Shown here: in pieces, positions 12,001-25,176 of the stretch | How positions within the stretch are numbered: the stretch's first letter is position 1 | Layout of the letters: every line of letters begins with the position of its first letter | From: Ceratopteris richardii | Taxonomy: Eukaryota > Streptophyta > Polypodiopsida > Polypodiales > Pteridaceae | Assembly (NCBI GenBank): GCA_020310875.1 | Contig: CM035437.1 | Location: 45,568,556-45,632,555 of the forward strand | Length of the DNA stretch: 64,000 bases | Direction: 5' to 3' | The notes under the pieces: generated by a model | Databases searched by the model: none | Told to the model about the DNA's origin: nothing | What the model saw: only the letters and a program-made list of their open reading frames with translations | Position numbers and translations under genes: made by a program

Positions 12001-13329
12001 AAAGGGTTTGCTCAAACCCATGGTATTGATTATGAGGAGACTTTCTCTCCTGTTGCAAAAATGCCTACAATTAGGATTCTCATTAGTCTTGCTGCATCTA
12101 GAAATTGGAATCTTTATCAACTTGATGTAAAGAATGCTTTCTTGAATAGATGGATTTCTGAGGAAGTGTATATGGCACAACCTCTTGGATATGAGGATGC
12201 ACATCATCCTAACTATGTATGCAAACTAAAGAAAGCTTTGTATGGATTGAAGCAAGCTCCAAGAGCTTGGAATTTCAGATTGGTGACTTATTTGCAGGAC
12301 CAAGGATTCAAAGCTAGCAAGGCGGATACCTCTTTGTTCATAAAGAGGAATGGATCTGAAGTGATCTATTTATGTGTGTATGTTGATGATATTATTATCA
12401 CAAGCAATGATCTTGAAGGAATCAAACAGGTAAAGAGACAAATGAAGGAGGAGTTCAAAATAAGTGACCTCGGACAACTCACTTATTTTCTTGGATTGGA
12501 GTTGATCTACACAGATTCAGGTATATACATCACACAAAGGAAGTATGTCCATGACATGCTCGTCAAGTTCAAGATGGAAAATACCAAGTGTGCAGGTAAA
12601 ACTACAGAGCAAAATCATAAGCTTAGTGCTTATGAAGGAGAGCCAATTGAAGACATCACAAGCTATCAAAGCTTGGTTGGAAGTTTGAACTATGCAACAC
12701 TCACAAGGGTGGATATATGCTATAGTGTTAGCATATTGAGTCAGTTTATGCATAAGCCGAGAAGACCCCATATGGAAGCGGCCAAGAGAGTCCTCAAGTA
12801 CCTAAAGGGGACTATGAATGAAGGTTTGTTTTATTCATTTACTTCAGATATTGAGCTAAAGGTCTATTCAGATGCAGATTGGGCCGGATCTAAAGATGAT
12901 AGAAGAAGCACATCAGGATATATATCATTTGCAGGTTCAAAAATCATTTCTTCGTCATCGAAGAAGCAACCAACCGTGGCATTATCTTCTACCGAAGCCG
13001 AATGTAGAGGTTTGGCTAACGCAACTCAAGAAATCATGTGGTTAAAGTCTTTGTACACAGATCTTGGACTTCATTCTTCAACACCTCACATTTTTGGTGT
13101 CAACACAAGCTCACTACATCTAGCAGCTAATCCGGTATACCATGCTAGAACCAAACATATTGAAGTCCACTACCATTATGTAAGGGAGAAGCTATTGAGC
13201 AAGGATATTCAACTATCCTATGTCTCTACAGATATGCAATGTGCCGACATGTTGACTAAAGCTCTTGATGGTACAAAATTAAGTAGATTCAAGTTGATGA
13301 TTGGCTTGCAGGAAATCAAGGACAATTGA
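9040..13329 (+). pseudogene. gag-pol: Copia unit 1 gag-pol, broken
   Basis: The order is Gag, zinc knuckle, protease, integrase, reverse transcriptase, RNase H, which defines Ty1/copia. The gag start codon is mutated (ATA at 9040-9042, where the other units have ATG). In-frame stops are TAA 9490-9492, TAA 9895-9897 inside an 81-bp insertion at 9892-9972, TAA 10048-10050 and TAG 11653-11655. The protease motif (IDSGCSNH, near 10220), the integrase core and reverse transcriptase YVDD are still readable. In RNase H the DNTSS motif of units 3 to 5 is VNTSS, which loses a probable catalytic aspartate; unit 2 shares this change. This is the most decayed unit. Confidence 0.92.
9892..9972. other. 81-bp insertion in copia unit 1
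   Basis: Units 2 to 5 read from the zinc knuckle (ECFR) straight into NPRNS. Unit 1 has 81 extra bases here, carrying a stop codon. The length is a multiple of three, so the downstream frame is kept. I recognise no mobile-element ends and no clear target duplication. Its origin is unknown. Confidence 0.75.
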
Positions 13330-13371
13330 AGACTTATTTGGAGGCCAAGCAAGTTAGGCTTGAGGGGGAGC

Positions 13372-14444
13372 TGTTGGTGCATTTTACCCAAGCCTACATG
13401 CTTGATATATTTGATATCATCCTTATTTGTAAGTCACATGAGTAGTCATGTGAACACCTCTTGTAAAAGAGTACATTTTATCTCTTGTAAATGGAAAAAG
13501 AAAAAAAGGAAAAGGATGGCTTACCTCATCCATGATGTAAAAGCAAATTCGTGGCTCTAACTACCTAAAACCACGAAATTTAGAGCTGAGGGAATCTCTC
13601 CTAACTTTGGGGATCACTTTTAGGTGGAATCATCCGAATTCAAATTCAAAACTCCATCCAAGAATAGCTATAAAAAGAGCAAGAAGGAAGAGGCGATTAG
13701 CAAGCCTTGTACGTGACCACTTCATGTCATTTTGTAGAGATTGAAGAGCTTACTCCATAGCTCTATCATTCTACTCCCATTGTGCAAAGATTCATTGCCA
13801 ATGTGGTTGTAATCATATGTGAATCTATACATTTATCATCATCTACTTCTCTGTTTTGTTCTCTGCTATACTCACTCAGAGCAGTAACTTCGAAGGTCAT
13901 ATCTCGAGTTCTACTGAACCTTTTTCAATGATTTAATTGGATAGCTTGTACTGTCTACTTTGTGCATATAAATTTTCAAGGTCATTGGATAAATACTTTT
14001 GGAGATATCTGCATTTTACTGCTTACTGGTCTATCTCTGCAGAGCCCCGAGAATTGTGGGAAAGTTTTAGAAATTGATGAAACTTGTTCTCAGTGCTCAG
14101 TCCATCATTTGAAGTGTTTTGATTTGGATTGGGAGGCTTGCTAAGTCTATTTGCTATGGCCAAGAGGAATTTTTCTAATTCCTACCAGGTTGAGAGCACT
14201 GTTCATTTTTTCCAGCAGGTGTATGCCCAAAAATAGCAAGTTTTGGGAGCTAGTCATTTCGCAACTAGTCTGTCTTGACTTAAACTTTTGGGATACATGT
14301 TCCAAAGTACTTGGCTGATATTTTGGTGGATTTAGGAAGCTCAAAGGATCTACTAATCAACTCTGAAGTCTCAGTTGGCTGGTGTGAAGCTGGTTGTAGC
14401 AGCACCTACTCATCTTTGGATTGCATCCACCATCTCTCTTCACA
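13372..14444 (+). repeat. Copia array LTR2
   Basis: LTR2 is 1073 bp, starts TGTTGG and ends CACA. It is preceded by the polypurine tract at 13362-13370 and followed by the primer-binding site at 14446. It is of the short type. It differs from LTR1 at about a dozen sites by eye. It shares several variants with LTR3 (AAAGTTTTAG, GATTTGG, GAGGCTTG) that LTR1 lacks. Confidence 0.93.
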
Positions 14445-14470
14445 GTGGTATCAGAGCATAGTCAAGCAAC

Positions 14471-17400
14471 ATGGGAGATGGATTTCCATCAACAATTGAC
14501 AAATTGGATCGAAACAACTACCCGGCATGGTCTCTAAGGATGGAGGCTTACCTTCAAGGGAGGAATCTATATGGATTCATATCCGGAGATGAAGCAATGC
14601 CAACCATGAGGAACAAAGGGCAACCATCACATGAAGAAGTGGAAGGACTTTCGAATTGGTGTTCGAAGGATGCACTTGCAAGGTCCTATATTCTAAACTC
14701 AATCTCTGACTTTCTTTTACCTCATGTCAAGGGATGCAAGACATCAAGAGAGACCTGGAATGCACTTGCTTCTTTCTTCTCTTCCAACACTCGAGCAAGG
14801 AAGAACCAATTGTGGATGGAGTTCACAACAATGAAGAAAAGCCCGAAGCAAAATGTGACTGATTATGTCACAAAGATGAAGGAGATTTCCGACCAACTTT
14901 GAAGCATTGGAGAGGTAATTGAAGAGGTTCAAATCATAAGACAAATAATGAATGGAATCAAAGCAGACGGCAAGTGGGAGTCATTCACAACAGCCATGGA
15001 TTTATACATGGATATGCATGTACCCGACCTCAACACACTCATGGGCCAACTCTTCACTCATGAAGCAAAGATTAGCAAAGGTGGTGAGTCCTCAAGAGGT
15101 AATCAAACTTCTGCCTTATATTCTGATAAAGCTAAGGTCAAGGACAAGTCAAAGAATAGGAAGAATGAAGATGAAGGAAGCTCTTTCCAAGCAAACTTTG
15201 CAGGTAGAGGAAGAGCTAGAGGAAGAGGCAGAGGTGGAAAGCAAGGCAGGGGGAGATTCCAATCATCTCAACCTTGCAACATATGTGGCTTATCTAACCA
15301 TACTACTGAAGAATGTTTCAGGAACCCGAGGAACTCAAGAGGAAGAGGATTCAATAGAGGTGGCTATGGATCAAATAGAGGTAGATACAATGGAGGCTAC
15401 AACAACAACAACTACTACAACAACAATTACAACAACAACAACTATCAAAGTGGCCATAGAGGAAGAAGAGATTACAATAACTATGCAGAGGACCAAAGTC
15501 AAGAAGATTCATTATTGATTATGAATCTATCAGCGAAGAAGGGTAAGGATGATGATCACATATTTTACCTTGATTCGGGATGCTCGAACCATGTAGTAGG
15601 AAATGTGGCTTTACTTTCTGATTTGGAAGATCCTCATAACAAGCATGAAGTGCAGACAGGAGATGACACGAAGCACTCAGTGGAGAAGATAGGTAATGTG
15701 AAGACATCAGATGGGAATATGAACCTCTTAAGCAAAGTCTTGTATGTCCCTACAATTACCAAAAATTTAATAAGTGTTGGACAGATTGTTGAAAAAGGAT
15801 TGCAGGTTAGATTCAATCGATTTGGAGCATATGTTGAAGACCCAAGGCAAGGCTTTCGAAGGATTGCCAAAGGAGAAAAGACAGGAAGGCTTTTCACTTT
15901 TGAAGTGGAAGATACAAAGAACATAGCTTTGTTTACCTATGGATCTCAAACTCTTACAGAGTTGGAGATATGGCACAAAAGGCTTGCTCACATTGGTGAG
16001 AGGACACTCAAACAAATTTGCAGGGACCAAAGTGTACTTGGTTTGCCTAATATCACAAGGCAACACATGATTTATAAGTGTGAAGCTTGTCAACTCGGCA
16101 AGGCTCATAGACAACCTTTCAATAAGAAAGGATATATGTATCAAAATCCTTTGGATCTAGTGCACACGGATGTGTGGGGTCCAAGTAAGGAGCCATCTAT
16201 ATCAGGCTCAAGATATTATGTGTCTTTCATAGATGATTGTAGCAGGTGGACCATTCTGTTTTTCATGAAGCACAAGGATGAAGTGTTTAATTGCTTTAAG
16301 AAGTATATTGCTCTTGTTGAAAACCAAACAGGTAGGAATTTGAAACGACTCAGATCAGATGGTGGAGGAGAATACTTCTCTTCTGAATTTGATGCCTTCT
16401 TGCATGAAAGAGGCATTAAAAGGGAAGTCACTACAAGGTATACACCCGAACTCAATGGTGTAGCAGAGAGGAGGAACAGAGCTATTGTCGACGCTGCAAG
16501 GTCCATGCTCAACGAAAAGGGATTGCCAAACTACCTATGGGCAGAGGCTGTGTCGACAGCCACATATCTCATAAATAGACTTCCATCTAAGTCACTAGAT
16601 GGAACCACTCCATATGAAGTGTGGAATGGAAGAAGACCTAGTCTAGAGCATTGCAAAATCTTTGGATGCTTAGCCTATGCTCACATTCCTTCTCAAGTAA
16701 GAGGGAAATTGGATCCCAAGGCAGAGAAGTGTGTATTCATTGGTTATGATCAAAACCAAAAAGGATATAGATTGTACAATCCAACCAATAAAGGATTTTC
16801 TGTGAGTAGAGATGTAATTTTTGGTGAAAACAAATCATGGTTTGATGATGACAGGAAAGTGAAGTTGCCATATGACTTGGATGAAAATTTTCCATCACTT
16901 CAACCAAAGGAGCCAAAGCAGATTGAAGAAAGTGATTCGGAGATTGACCTAGAAGACTTGGAAAGACTAAAGCTATGGAAGAACAAAGGAAAAGCAAAGA
17001 TGTAGGATGCTACATATGGACCCAAGAGCTCACATCAACCACTTAGAAGGTCTTCGAGGGAGAAGAAGAAACCAGAGAGGTTTGGTTATGATACTTCTTT
17101 GGTCACCTAGCACTCAATCTACATTGCAAAGGATTCAACCAATGAAGAACCTACCACATTTGAAGAAGCACAAAGCAAGAAAGCTTGGAGAGATGCAATG
17201 GATGAAGAAATGGAAGCCTTGAAGGAGAATGACACTTGGGAGCTTGTACCTAACAAGCCATCTATGAAGATAATCGGATCTCGATGGATATACAAAATCA
17301 AGAGGAATCCAGATGGAAGTATAAATAGACACAAAGCAAGGTTAGTTGCTAAAGGGTTTGCTCAAACCCATGGTATTGATTATGAGGAGACTTTCTCTCC

Positions 17401-18679
17401 TGTTGCAAAAATGCCTACAATTAGGGTTCTCATTAGTCTTGCTGCATCTAGAAATTGGAATCTTTATCAACTTGATGTAAAGAATGCTTTCTTGAATGGA
17501 TGGATTTCTGAGGAAGTGTATATGGCACAACCTCTTGGATATGAGGATGCACATCATCCTAACTATGTATGCAAACTAAAGAATGCTTTGTATGGATTGA
17601 AGCAAGCTCCAAGAGCTTGGAATTTCAGATTGGTGACTTATTTGCAGGACCAAGGATTCAAAGCTAGCAAGGCAGATACCTCTTTGTTCATAAAGAGGAA
17701 TGGATCTGAAGTGATCTATTTATGTGTGTATGTTGATGATATTATTATCACAAGCAATGATCTTGAAGGAATCAAACAGGTAAAGAGACAAATGAAGGAG
17801 GAGTTCAAAATAAGTGACCTCGGACCACTCACTTATTTTCTTGGATTGGAGTTGATCTACACAGATTCAGGTATATACATCACACAAAGGAAGTATGTCC
17901 ATGACATGCTCGTCAAGTTCAAGATGGAAAATACCAAGTGTGCAGGTACACCTATGGAGCAAAATCATAAGCTTAGTGCTTATGAAGGAGAGCCAATCGA
18001 AGACATCACAAGCTATCAAAGCTTGGTTGGAAGTTTGAACTATGCAACACTCACAAGGGTGGATATATGCTATAGTGTTAGCATATTGAGTCAGTTTATG
18101 CATAAGCCGAGAAGACCCCATATGGAAGCGGCCAAGAGAGTCCTCAAGTACCTAAAGGGGACTATGAATGAAGGTTTGTTTTATTCATTTACTTCAGATA
18201 TTGAGCTAAAGGTCTATTCAGATGCAGATTGGGCTGGATCTAAAGATGATAGAAGAAGCACATCAGGATATATATCATTTGCAGGTTCAAAAATCATTTC
18301 TTCGTCATCGAAGAAGCAACCAACCGTGGCATTATCTTCTACCGAAGCCGAATATAGAGGTTTGGCTAACGCAACTCAAGAAATCATGTGGTTAAAGTCT
18401 TTGTACACAGATCTTGGACTTCATTCTTCAACACCTCACATTTTTGGTGTCAACACAAGCTCACTACATCTAGCAGCTAATCCGGTATACCATGCTAGAA
18501 CCAAACATATTGAAGTCCACTACCATTATGTAAGGGAGAAGCTATTGAGCAAGGATATTCAACTATCCTATGTCTCTACAGATATGCAATGTGCCGACAT
18601 GTTGACTAAAGCTCTTGATGGTACAAAATTAAGTTGATTCAAGTTGATGCTTGGCTTGCAGGAAATCAAGGACAATTGA
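14471..18679 (+). pseudogene. gag-pol: Copia unit 2 gag-pol, broken by four stops
   Basis: One frame runs from ATG 14471 to the original TGA 18677-18679. It is interrupted by TGA 14900-14902, TAG 17003-17005, TAG 17108-17110 and TGA 18635-18637; I see no frameshift. The TAG at 17003 is at the same position as the TAG at 11653 in unit 1. Both units also share VNTSS in RNase H and SSSSKK where units 3 to 5 have SWSSKK. Gag carries an Arg-Gly-rich segment, a CX2CX4HX4C knuckle and an Asn/Tyr-rich tract encoded by AAC repeats (about 15398-15443). The protease motif reads LDSGCSNH. Confidence 0.93.
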
Positions 18680-18721
18680 AGACTTATTTGGAGGCGAAGC
18701 ATGTTAGGCTTGAGGGGGAGC

Positions 18722-19794
18722 TGTTGGTGCATTTTACCCAAGCCTACATGCTTGATATATTTGATATCATCCTTATTTGTAAGTCACATGAGTAGTCATG
18801 TGAACACCTCTTGTAAAAGAGTACATTTTATCTCTTGTAAATGGAAAAAGAAAAAAAGGAAAAGGATGGCTTACCTCATCCATGATGTAAAAGCAAATTC
18901 GTGGCTCTAACTACCTAAAACCATGAAATTTAGAGCTGAGGGAATCTCTCCTTACTTTGGGGATCACTTTTAGGTGGAACCATTCGAATTCAAATTCAAA
19001 ACTCCATCCAAGAATAGCTATAAAAAGAGCAAGAAGGAAGAGGCAATTAGCAAGCCTTGTACGTGACCACTTCATGTCATTTTGTAGAGATTGAAGAGCT
19101 TACTCCATAGCTCTATCATTCTACTCCCATTGTGCAAAGATTCATTGCCAATGTGGTTGTAATCATATGTGAATCTATACATTTATCATCATCTACTTCT
19201 CTGTTTTGTTCTCTGCTATACTCACTCAAAGCAGTAACTTCGAAGGTCATATCTCGAGTTCTACTGAACCTTTTTCAGTGATTTAATTGGATAGCTTGTA
19301 CTGTCTACTTTGTGCATATAAATTTTCAAGGTCATTGGATAAATACTTTTGGAGATATCTGCATTTTACTGCTTACTGGTCTATCTCTGCAGAGCCCCGA
19401 GAATTGTGGGAAAGTTTTAGAAATTGATGAAACTTGTTCTCAGTGCTCAGTCCATCATTTGAAGTGTTTTGATTTGGATTGGGAGGCTTGGTAAGTCTAT
19501 TTGCTATGCCCAAAAGGAATTTTTCTAATTCCTACCAGGTTGAGAGCACTGTTCATTTTTTCCAGCAGGTGTATGTCCAAAAATAGCAAGTTTTGGGAGC
19601 TAGTCATTTCGCAACTAGTCTGTCTTGACTTAAACTTTTGGGATACATGTTCCAAAGTACTTGGCTGATATTTTGGTGGATTTAGGAAGCTCAAAGGGTC
19701 TACTAATCAACTCTAAAGTCTCAGTTGGCTGGTGTGAAGCTGGTTGTAGCAGCACCTACTCATCTTTGGATTGCATCCACCATCTCTCTTCATA
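18722..19794 (+). repeat. Copia array LTR3
   Basis: LTR3 is 1073 bp and of the short type. It starts TGTTGG. Its end reads CATA instead of CACA, so the terminal CA is mutated. The primer-binding site follows at 19796. It is the last short-type LTR, and the change to long-type LTRs occurs between here and 24071. Confidence 0.92.
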
Positions 19795-19820
19795 GTGGTA
19801 TCAGAGCATAGTCAAGCAAC

Positions 19821-22800
19821 ATGGGAGATGGATTTCCATCAACAATTGACAAATTGGATCGAAACAACTACCCGGCATGGTCTCTAAGGATGGAGGCTTA
19901 CCTTCAAGGGAGGAATCTATATGGATTCATATCCGGAGATGAAGCAATGCCAACCATGAGGAACAAAGGGCAACCATCACATGAAGAAGTGGAAGGACTT
20001 TCAAATTGGTGTTCGAAGGATGCACTTGCAAGGTCCTATATTCTAAACTCAATCTCTGACTTTCTTTTACCTCATGTCAAGGGATGCAAGACATCAAGAG
20101 AGACCTGGAATGCACTTGCTTCTTTCTTCTCTTCCAACACTCGAGCAAGGAAGAACCAATTGTGGATGGAGTTCACAACAATGAAGAAAAGCCCGAAGCA
20201 AAATGTGACTGATTATGTCACAAAGATGAAGGAGATTTCCAACCAACTTGGAAGCATTGGAGAGGTAACTGAAGAGGAGCAAATCGTAAGACAAATCATG
20301 AATGGAATCAAAGCAGACGGCAAGTGGGAGTCATTCACAACAGCCATGGATTTATACATGGATATGCATGTACCCGACCTCAACACACTCATGGGCCAAC
20401 TCTTCACTCATGAAGCAAAGATTAGCAAAGGTGGTGAGTCCTCAAGAGGTAATCAAACTTCTGCCTTATATTCTGATAAAGCTAAGGTCAAGGACAAGTC
20501 AAAGAATAGGAAGAATGAAGATGAAGGAAGCTCTTTCCAAGCAAACTTTGCAGGTAGAGGAAGAGCTAGAGGAAGAGGCAGAGGTGGAAAGCAAGGCAGG
20601 GGGAGATTCCAATCATCTCAACCTTGCAACATATGTGGCTTATCTAACCATACTACTGAAGAATGTTTCAGGAACCCGAGGAACTCAAGAGGAAGAGGAT
20701 TCAATAGAGGTGGCTATGGATCAAATAGAGGTAGATACAATGGAGGCTACAACAACAACAACTACTACAACAACAATTACAACAACAACAACTATCAAAG
20801 TGGCCATAGAGGAAGAAGAGATTACAATAACTATGCAGAGGACCAAAGTCAAGAAGATTCATTATTGATTATGAATCTATCAGCGAAGAAGGGTAAGGAT
20901 GATGATCACATATTTTACATTGATTCGGGATGCTCGAACCATGTAGCAGGAAATGTGGCTTTACTTTCTGATTTGGAAGATCCTCATAACAAGCATGAAG
21001 TGCAGACAGGAGATGACACAAAGCACTCAGTGGAGAAGATAGGTAATGTGAAGACATCAGATGGGAATATGAACCTCTTAAGCAAAGTCTTGTATGTCCC
21101 TACAATTACCAAAAATTTAATAAGTGTTGGACAGATTGTTGAAAAAGGATTGCAGGTTAGATTCAATCGATTTGGAGCTATGTTGAAGACCCAAGGCAAG
21201 GCTTTCGAAGGATTGCCAAAGGAGAAAAGACAGGAAGGCTTTTCACTTTTGAAGTGGAAGATACAAAGAACATAGCTTTGTTTAGCTATGGATCTCAAAC
21301 TCTTACAGAGTTGGAGATATGGCACAAAAGGCTTGCTCACATTGGTGAGAGGACACTCAAACAAATTTGCAGGGACCAAAGTGTACTTGGTTTGCCTAAT
21401 ATCACAAGGCAACACATGATTTATAAGTGTGAAGCTTGTCAACTCGGCAAGGCTCATAGACAACCTTTCAATAAGAAAGGATATATGTATCAAAATCCTT
21501 TGGATCTAGTGCACACGGATGTGTGGGGTCCAAGTAAGGAGCCATCTATATCAGGCTCAAGATATTATGTGTCTTTCATAGATGATTGTAGCAGGTGGAC
21601 CATTTTGTTTTTCATGAAGCACAAGGATGAAGTGTTTAATTGCTTTAAGAAGTATATTGCTCTTGTTGAAAACCAAACAGGTAGGAATTTGAAACGACTC
21701 AGATCAGATGGTGGAGGAGAATACTTCTCTTCTGAATTTGATGCCTTCTTGCATGAAAGAGGCATTAAAAGGGAAGTCACTACAAGGTATACACCCGAAC
21801 TCAATGGTGTAGCAGAGAGGAGGAACAGAGCTATTGTAGACGCTGCAAGGTCCATGCTCAACGAAAAGGGATTGCCAAACTACCTATGGGCAGAGGCTGT
21901 GTCGATAGCCACATATCTCATAAATAGACTTCCATCTAAGTCACTAGATGGAACCACTCCATATGAAGTGTGGAATGAAAGAAGACGTAGTCTAGAGCAT
22001 TGCAAAATCTTTGGATGCTTAGCCTATGCTCACATTCCTTCTCAAGTAAGAGGGAAATTGGATCCCAAGGCAGAGAAGTGTGTATTCATTGGTTATGATC
22101 AAAACCAAAAAGGATATAGATTGTAAAATCCAACCAATAAAGGATTTTCTGTGAGTAGAGATGTAATTTTTGATGAAAACAAATCATGGTTTGATGATGA
22201 CAGGAAAGTGAAGTTGCCATATGACTTGGATGAAGATTTTCCATCACTTCAACCAAAGGAGCCAAAGCAGATTGAAGAAAGTGATTCGAAGATTGACCTA
22301 GAAGACTTGGAAAGACTAAAGCTATGGAAGAACAAAGGAAAAGCAAAGATGCAGGATGCTACATATGGACCCGAGAGCTCACATCAACCACTTAGAAGGT
22401 CTTCGAGGGAGAAGAAGAAACGAGAGAGGTTTGGTTATGATACTTCTTTGGTCACCAAGCACTCAATCTACATTGCAAAGGATTCAACCAATGAAGAACC
22501 TACCACATTTGAAGAAGCAGAAAGCAAGAAAGCTTGGAGAGATGCAATGGATGAAGAAATGGAAGCCTTGAAGGAGAATGACACTTGGGAGCTTGTACCT
22601 AACAAGCCATCTATGAAGATAATCGGATCTCGATGGATATACAAAATCAAGAGGAATCCAGATGGAAGTATAAATAGACACAAAGCAAGGTTAGTTGCTA
22701 AAGGGTTTGCTCAAACCCATGGTATTGATTATGAGGAGACTTTCTCTCCTGTTGCAAAAATGCCTACAATTAGGGTTCTCATTAGTCTTGGTGCATCTAG

Positions 22801-24028
22801 AAATTGGAATCTTTATCAACTTGATGTAAAGAATGCTTTCTTGAATGGATGGATTTCTGAGGAAGTGTATATGGCACAACCTCCTGGATATGAGGATGCA
22901 CATCATCCTAACTATGTATGCAAACTAAAGAAAGCTTTGTATGGATTGAAGCAAGCTCCAAGAGCTTGGAATTTCAGATTGGTGACTTATTTGCAGGACC
23001 AAGGATTCAAAGCTAGCAAGGCGGATACCTCTTTGTTCATAAAGAGGAATGGATATGAAGTGATCTATTTATGTGTGTATGTTGATGATATTATTATCAC
23101 AAGCAATGATCTTGAAGGAATCAAACAGGTAAAGAGACAAATGAAGGAGGAGTTCAAAATAAGTGACCTCGGACCACTCACTTATTTTCTTGGATTGGAG
23201 TTGATCTACACAGATTCAGGTATATACATCACACAAAGGAAGTATGTCCATGACATGCTCGTCAAGTTCAAGATGGAAAATACCAAGTGTGCAGGTACAC
23301 CTATGGAGCAAAATCATAAGCTTAGTGCTTATGAAGGAGAGCCAATTGAAGACATCACAAGCTATCAAAGCTTGGTTGGAAGTTTGAACTATGCAACACT
23401 CACAAGGGTGGATATATGCTATAGTGTTAGCATATTGAGTCAGTTTATGCATAAGCTGAGAAGACCCCATATGGAAGCGGCCAAGAGAGTCCTCAAGTAC
23501 CTAAAGGGGACTATGAATGAAGGTTTGTTTTATTCATTTACTTCAGATATTGAGCTAAAGGTCTATTCAGATGCAGATTGGGCCGGATCTAAAGATGATA
23601 GAAGAAGCACATCAGGATATATATCATTTGCAGGTTCAAAAATCATTTCTTGGTCATCGAAGAAGCAACCAACCGTGGCATTATTTTCTACCAAAGCCGA
23701 ATATAGAGGTTTGGCTAACGCAACTCAAGAAATCATGTGGTTAAAGTCTTTGTACACAGATCTTGGACTTCATTCTTCAACACCTCACATTTTTGGTGAC
23801 AACACAAGCTCACTACATCTACCAGCTAATCCGGTATACCATGCTAGAACCAAACATATTGAAGTCCACTACCATTATGCAAGGGAGAAGCTATTGAGCA
23901 AGGATATTCAACTATCCTATGTCTCTACAGATATGCAATGTGCCGACATGTTGACTAAAGCTCTTGATGGTACAAAATTAAGTAGATTCGAGTTGATGAT
24001 TGGCTTGCAGGAAATCAAGGACAATTGA
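19821..24028 (+). pseudogene. gag-pol: Copia unit 3 gag-pol, frameshift and stop
   Basis: ATG 19821 opens Gag and protease ([11 protein letters not shown]). A 1-base deletion near 21178 shifts the frame before integrase. The second frame carries the integrase zinc-binding part and core up to TAA 22124-22126, where the other reading is Tyr. It then stays open through reverse transcriptase (YVDD) and RNase H to TGA 24026-24028. The TAA, the FSTKAE variant and LPANPVY are shared with unit 4 but not with unit 5. A variant in gag (GTAACTGAAG) is instead shared with unit 5 and not with unit 4, so the unit looks mosaic. Confidence 0.93.
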
Positions 24029-24070
24029 AGATTTATTTGGAGGCCAAGCATGTTAGGCTTGAGGGGGAGC

Positions 24071-25150
24071 TGTTGGTGCATTTTACCCAAGCCTACATGC
24101 TTGATATATTTGATATCATCCTTATTTGTAAGTCACATGAGTAGTCATGTGAACACCTCTTGTAAAAGAGTACATTTTATCTCTTGTAAATGGAAAAAGA
24201 AAAAAAGGAAAAGGATGGCTTACCTCATCCATGATGTAAAAGCAAATTCGTGGCTCTAACTACCTAAAACCACGAAATTTAGAGCTGAGGGAATCTCTCC
24301 TAACTTTGGGGATCACTTTTAGGTGGAACCATTCGAATTCAAATTCAAAACTCCCTCCAAGAATAGCTATAAAAAGAGCAAGAAGGAAGAGGCGATTAGC
24401 AAGCCTTGTACGTGACCACTTCATGTCATTTTGTAGAGATTGAAGAACTTACTCCATAGCTCTATCATTCTACTCCCATTGTGCAAAGATTCATTGCCAA
24501 TGTGCTTGTAATCATATGTGAATCTATACATTTATCATCATCTACTTCTCTGTTTTGTTCTCTGCTATACTCACTCAGAGCAGTAACTTCAGAAGGTCAT
24601 ATCTCGCGCTCTACTGAACCTTTTGCAGTGATTTAACTTGCGTTGGATAGCTTGTACTGTCTACGTTGTGCATATAAATTTTCAAGGTCATTGGATAAAT
24701 ACTTTTGGAGATATCTGCATTTTACTGCTTACTGGTCTATCTCTACAGGGCCCCGAGAATTGTGAGAAAGTTCCAGAAATTGATGAAACTTGTTCTCAGT
24801 GCTCAATCCATCATTTGAAGTGTTTTAATTTGGATTGGGAAGCTTGCTAAGTCTCTTTGCTATGCCCAAAAGGAATTTTTCTAATTCCTACCAGGTTGAG
24901 AGCACTCTTCATTTTTTCCAGCAGGTGTATGTCCAAAAATAGCAAGTTTTGGGAGCTAGTCATTTCGCAACTAGTCTGTCTTGACTTAAACTTTTGGGAT
25001 ACATGTTCCAAAGTACTTGGCTGATATTTTGGTGGATTTAGGAAGCTCAAAGGGTCTACTAATCAACTCTGAAGTCTCAGTTGGCTGGTGTGAAGCTGGT
25101 TGTAGCAGCACCTACTCATCTTTGGATTGCATCCACCATCTCTCTTCACA
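24071..25150 (+). repeat. Copia array LTR4
   Basis: LTR4 is 1080 bp. It is the first long-type LTR, with an extra A in the CTTCAGAAGG stretch and 6 extra bases in TTAACTTGCGTTGG. The polypurine tract lies just before it and the primer-binding site is at 25152. Confidence 0.93.
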
Positions 25151-25176
25151 GTGGTATCAGAGCATAGTCAAGCAAC

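Noticed and set aside
15390..15450. CRISPR-like or microsatellite array of AAC units
   Set aside because: It is the Asn-rich coding tract of copia Gag, present in frame in every unit.
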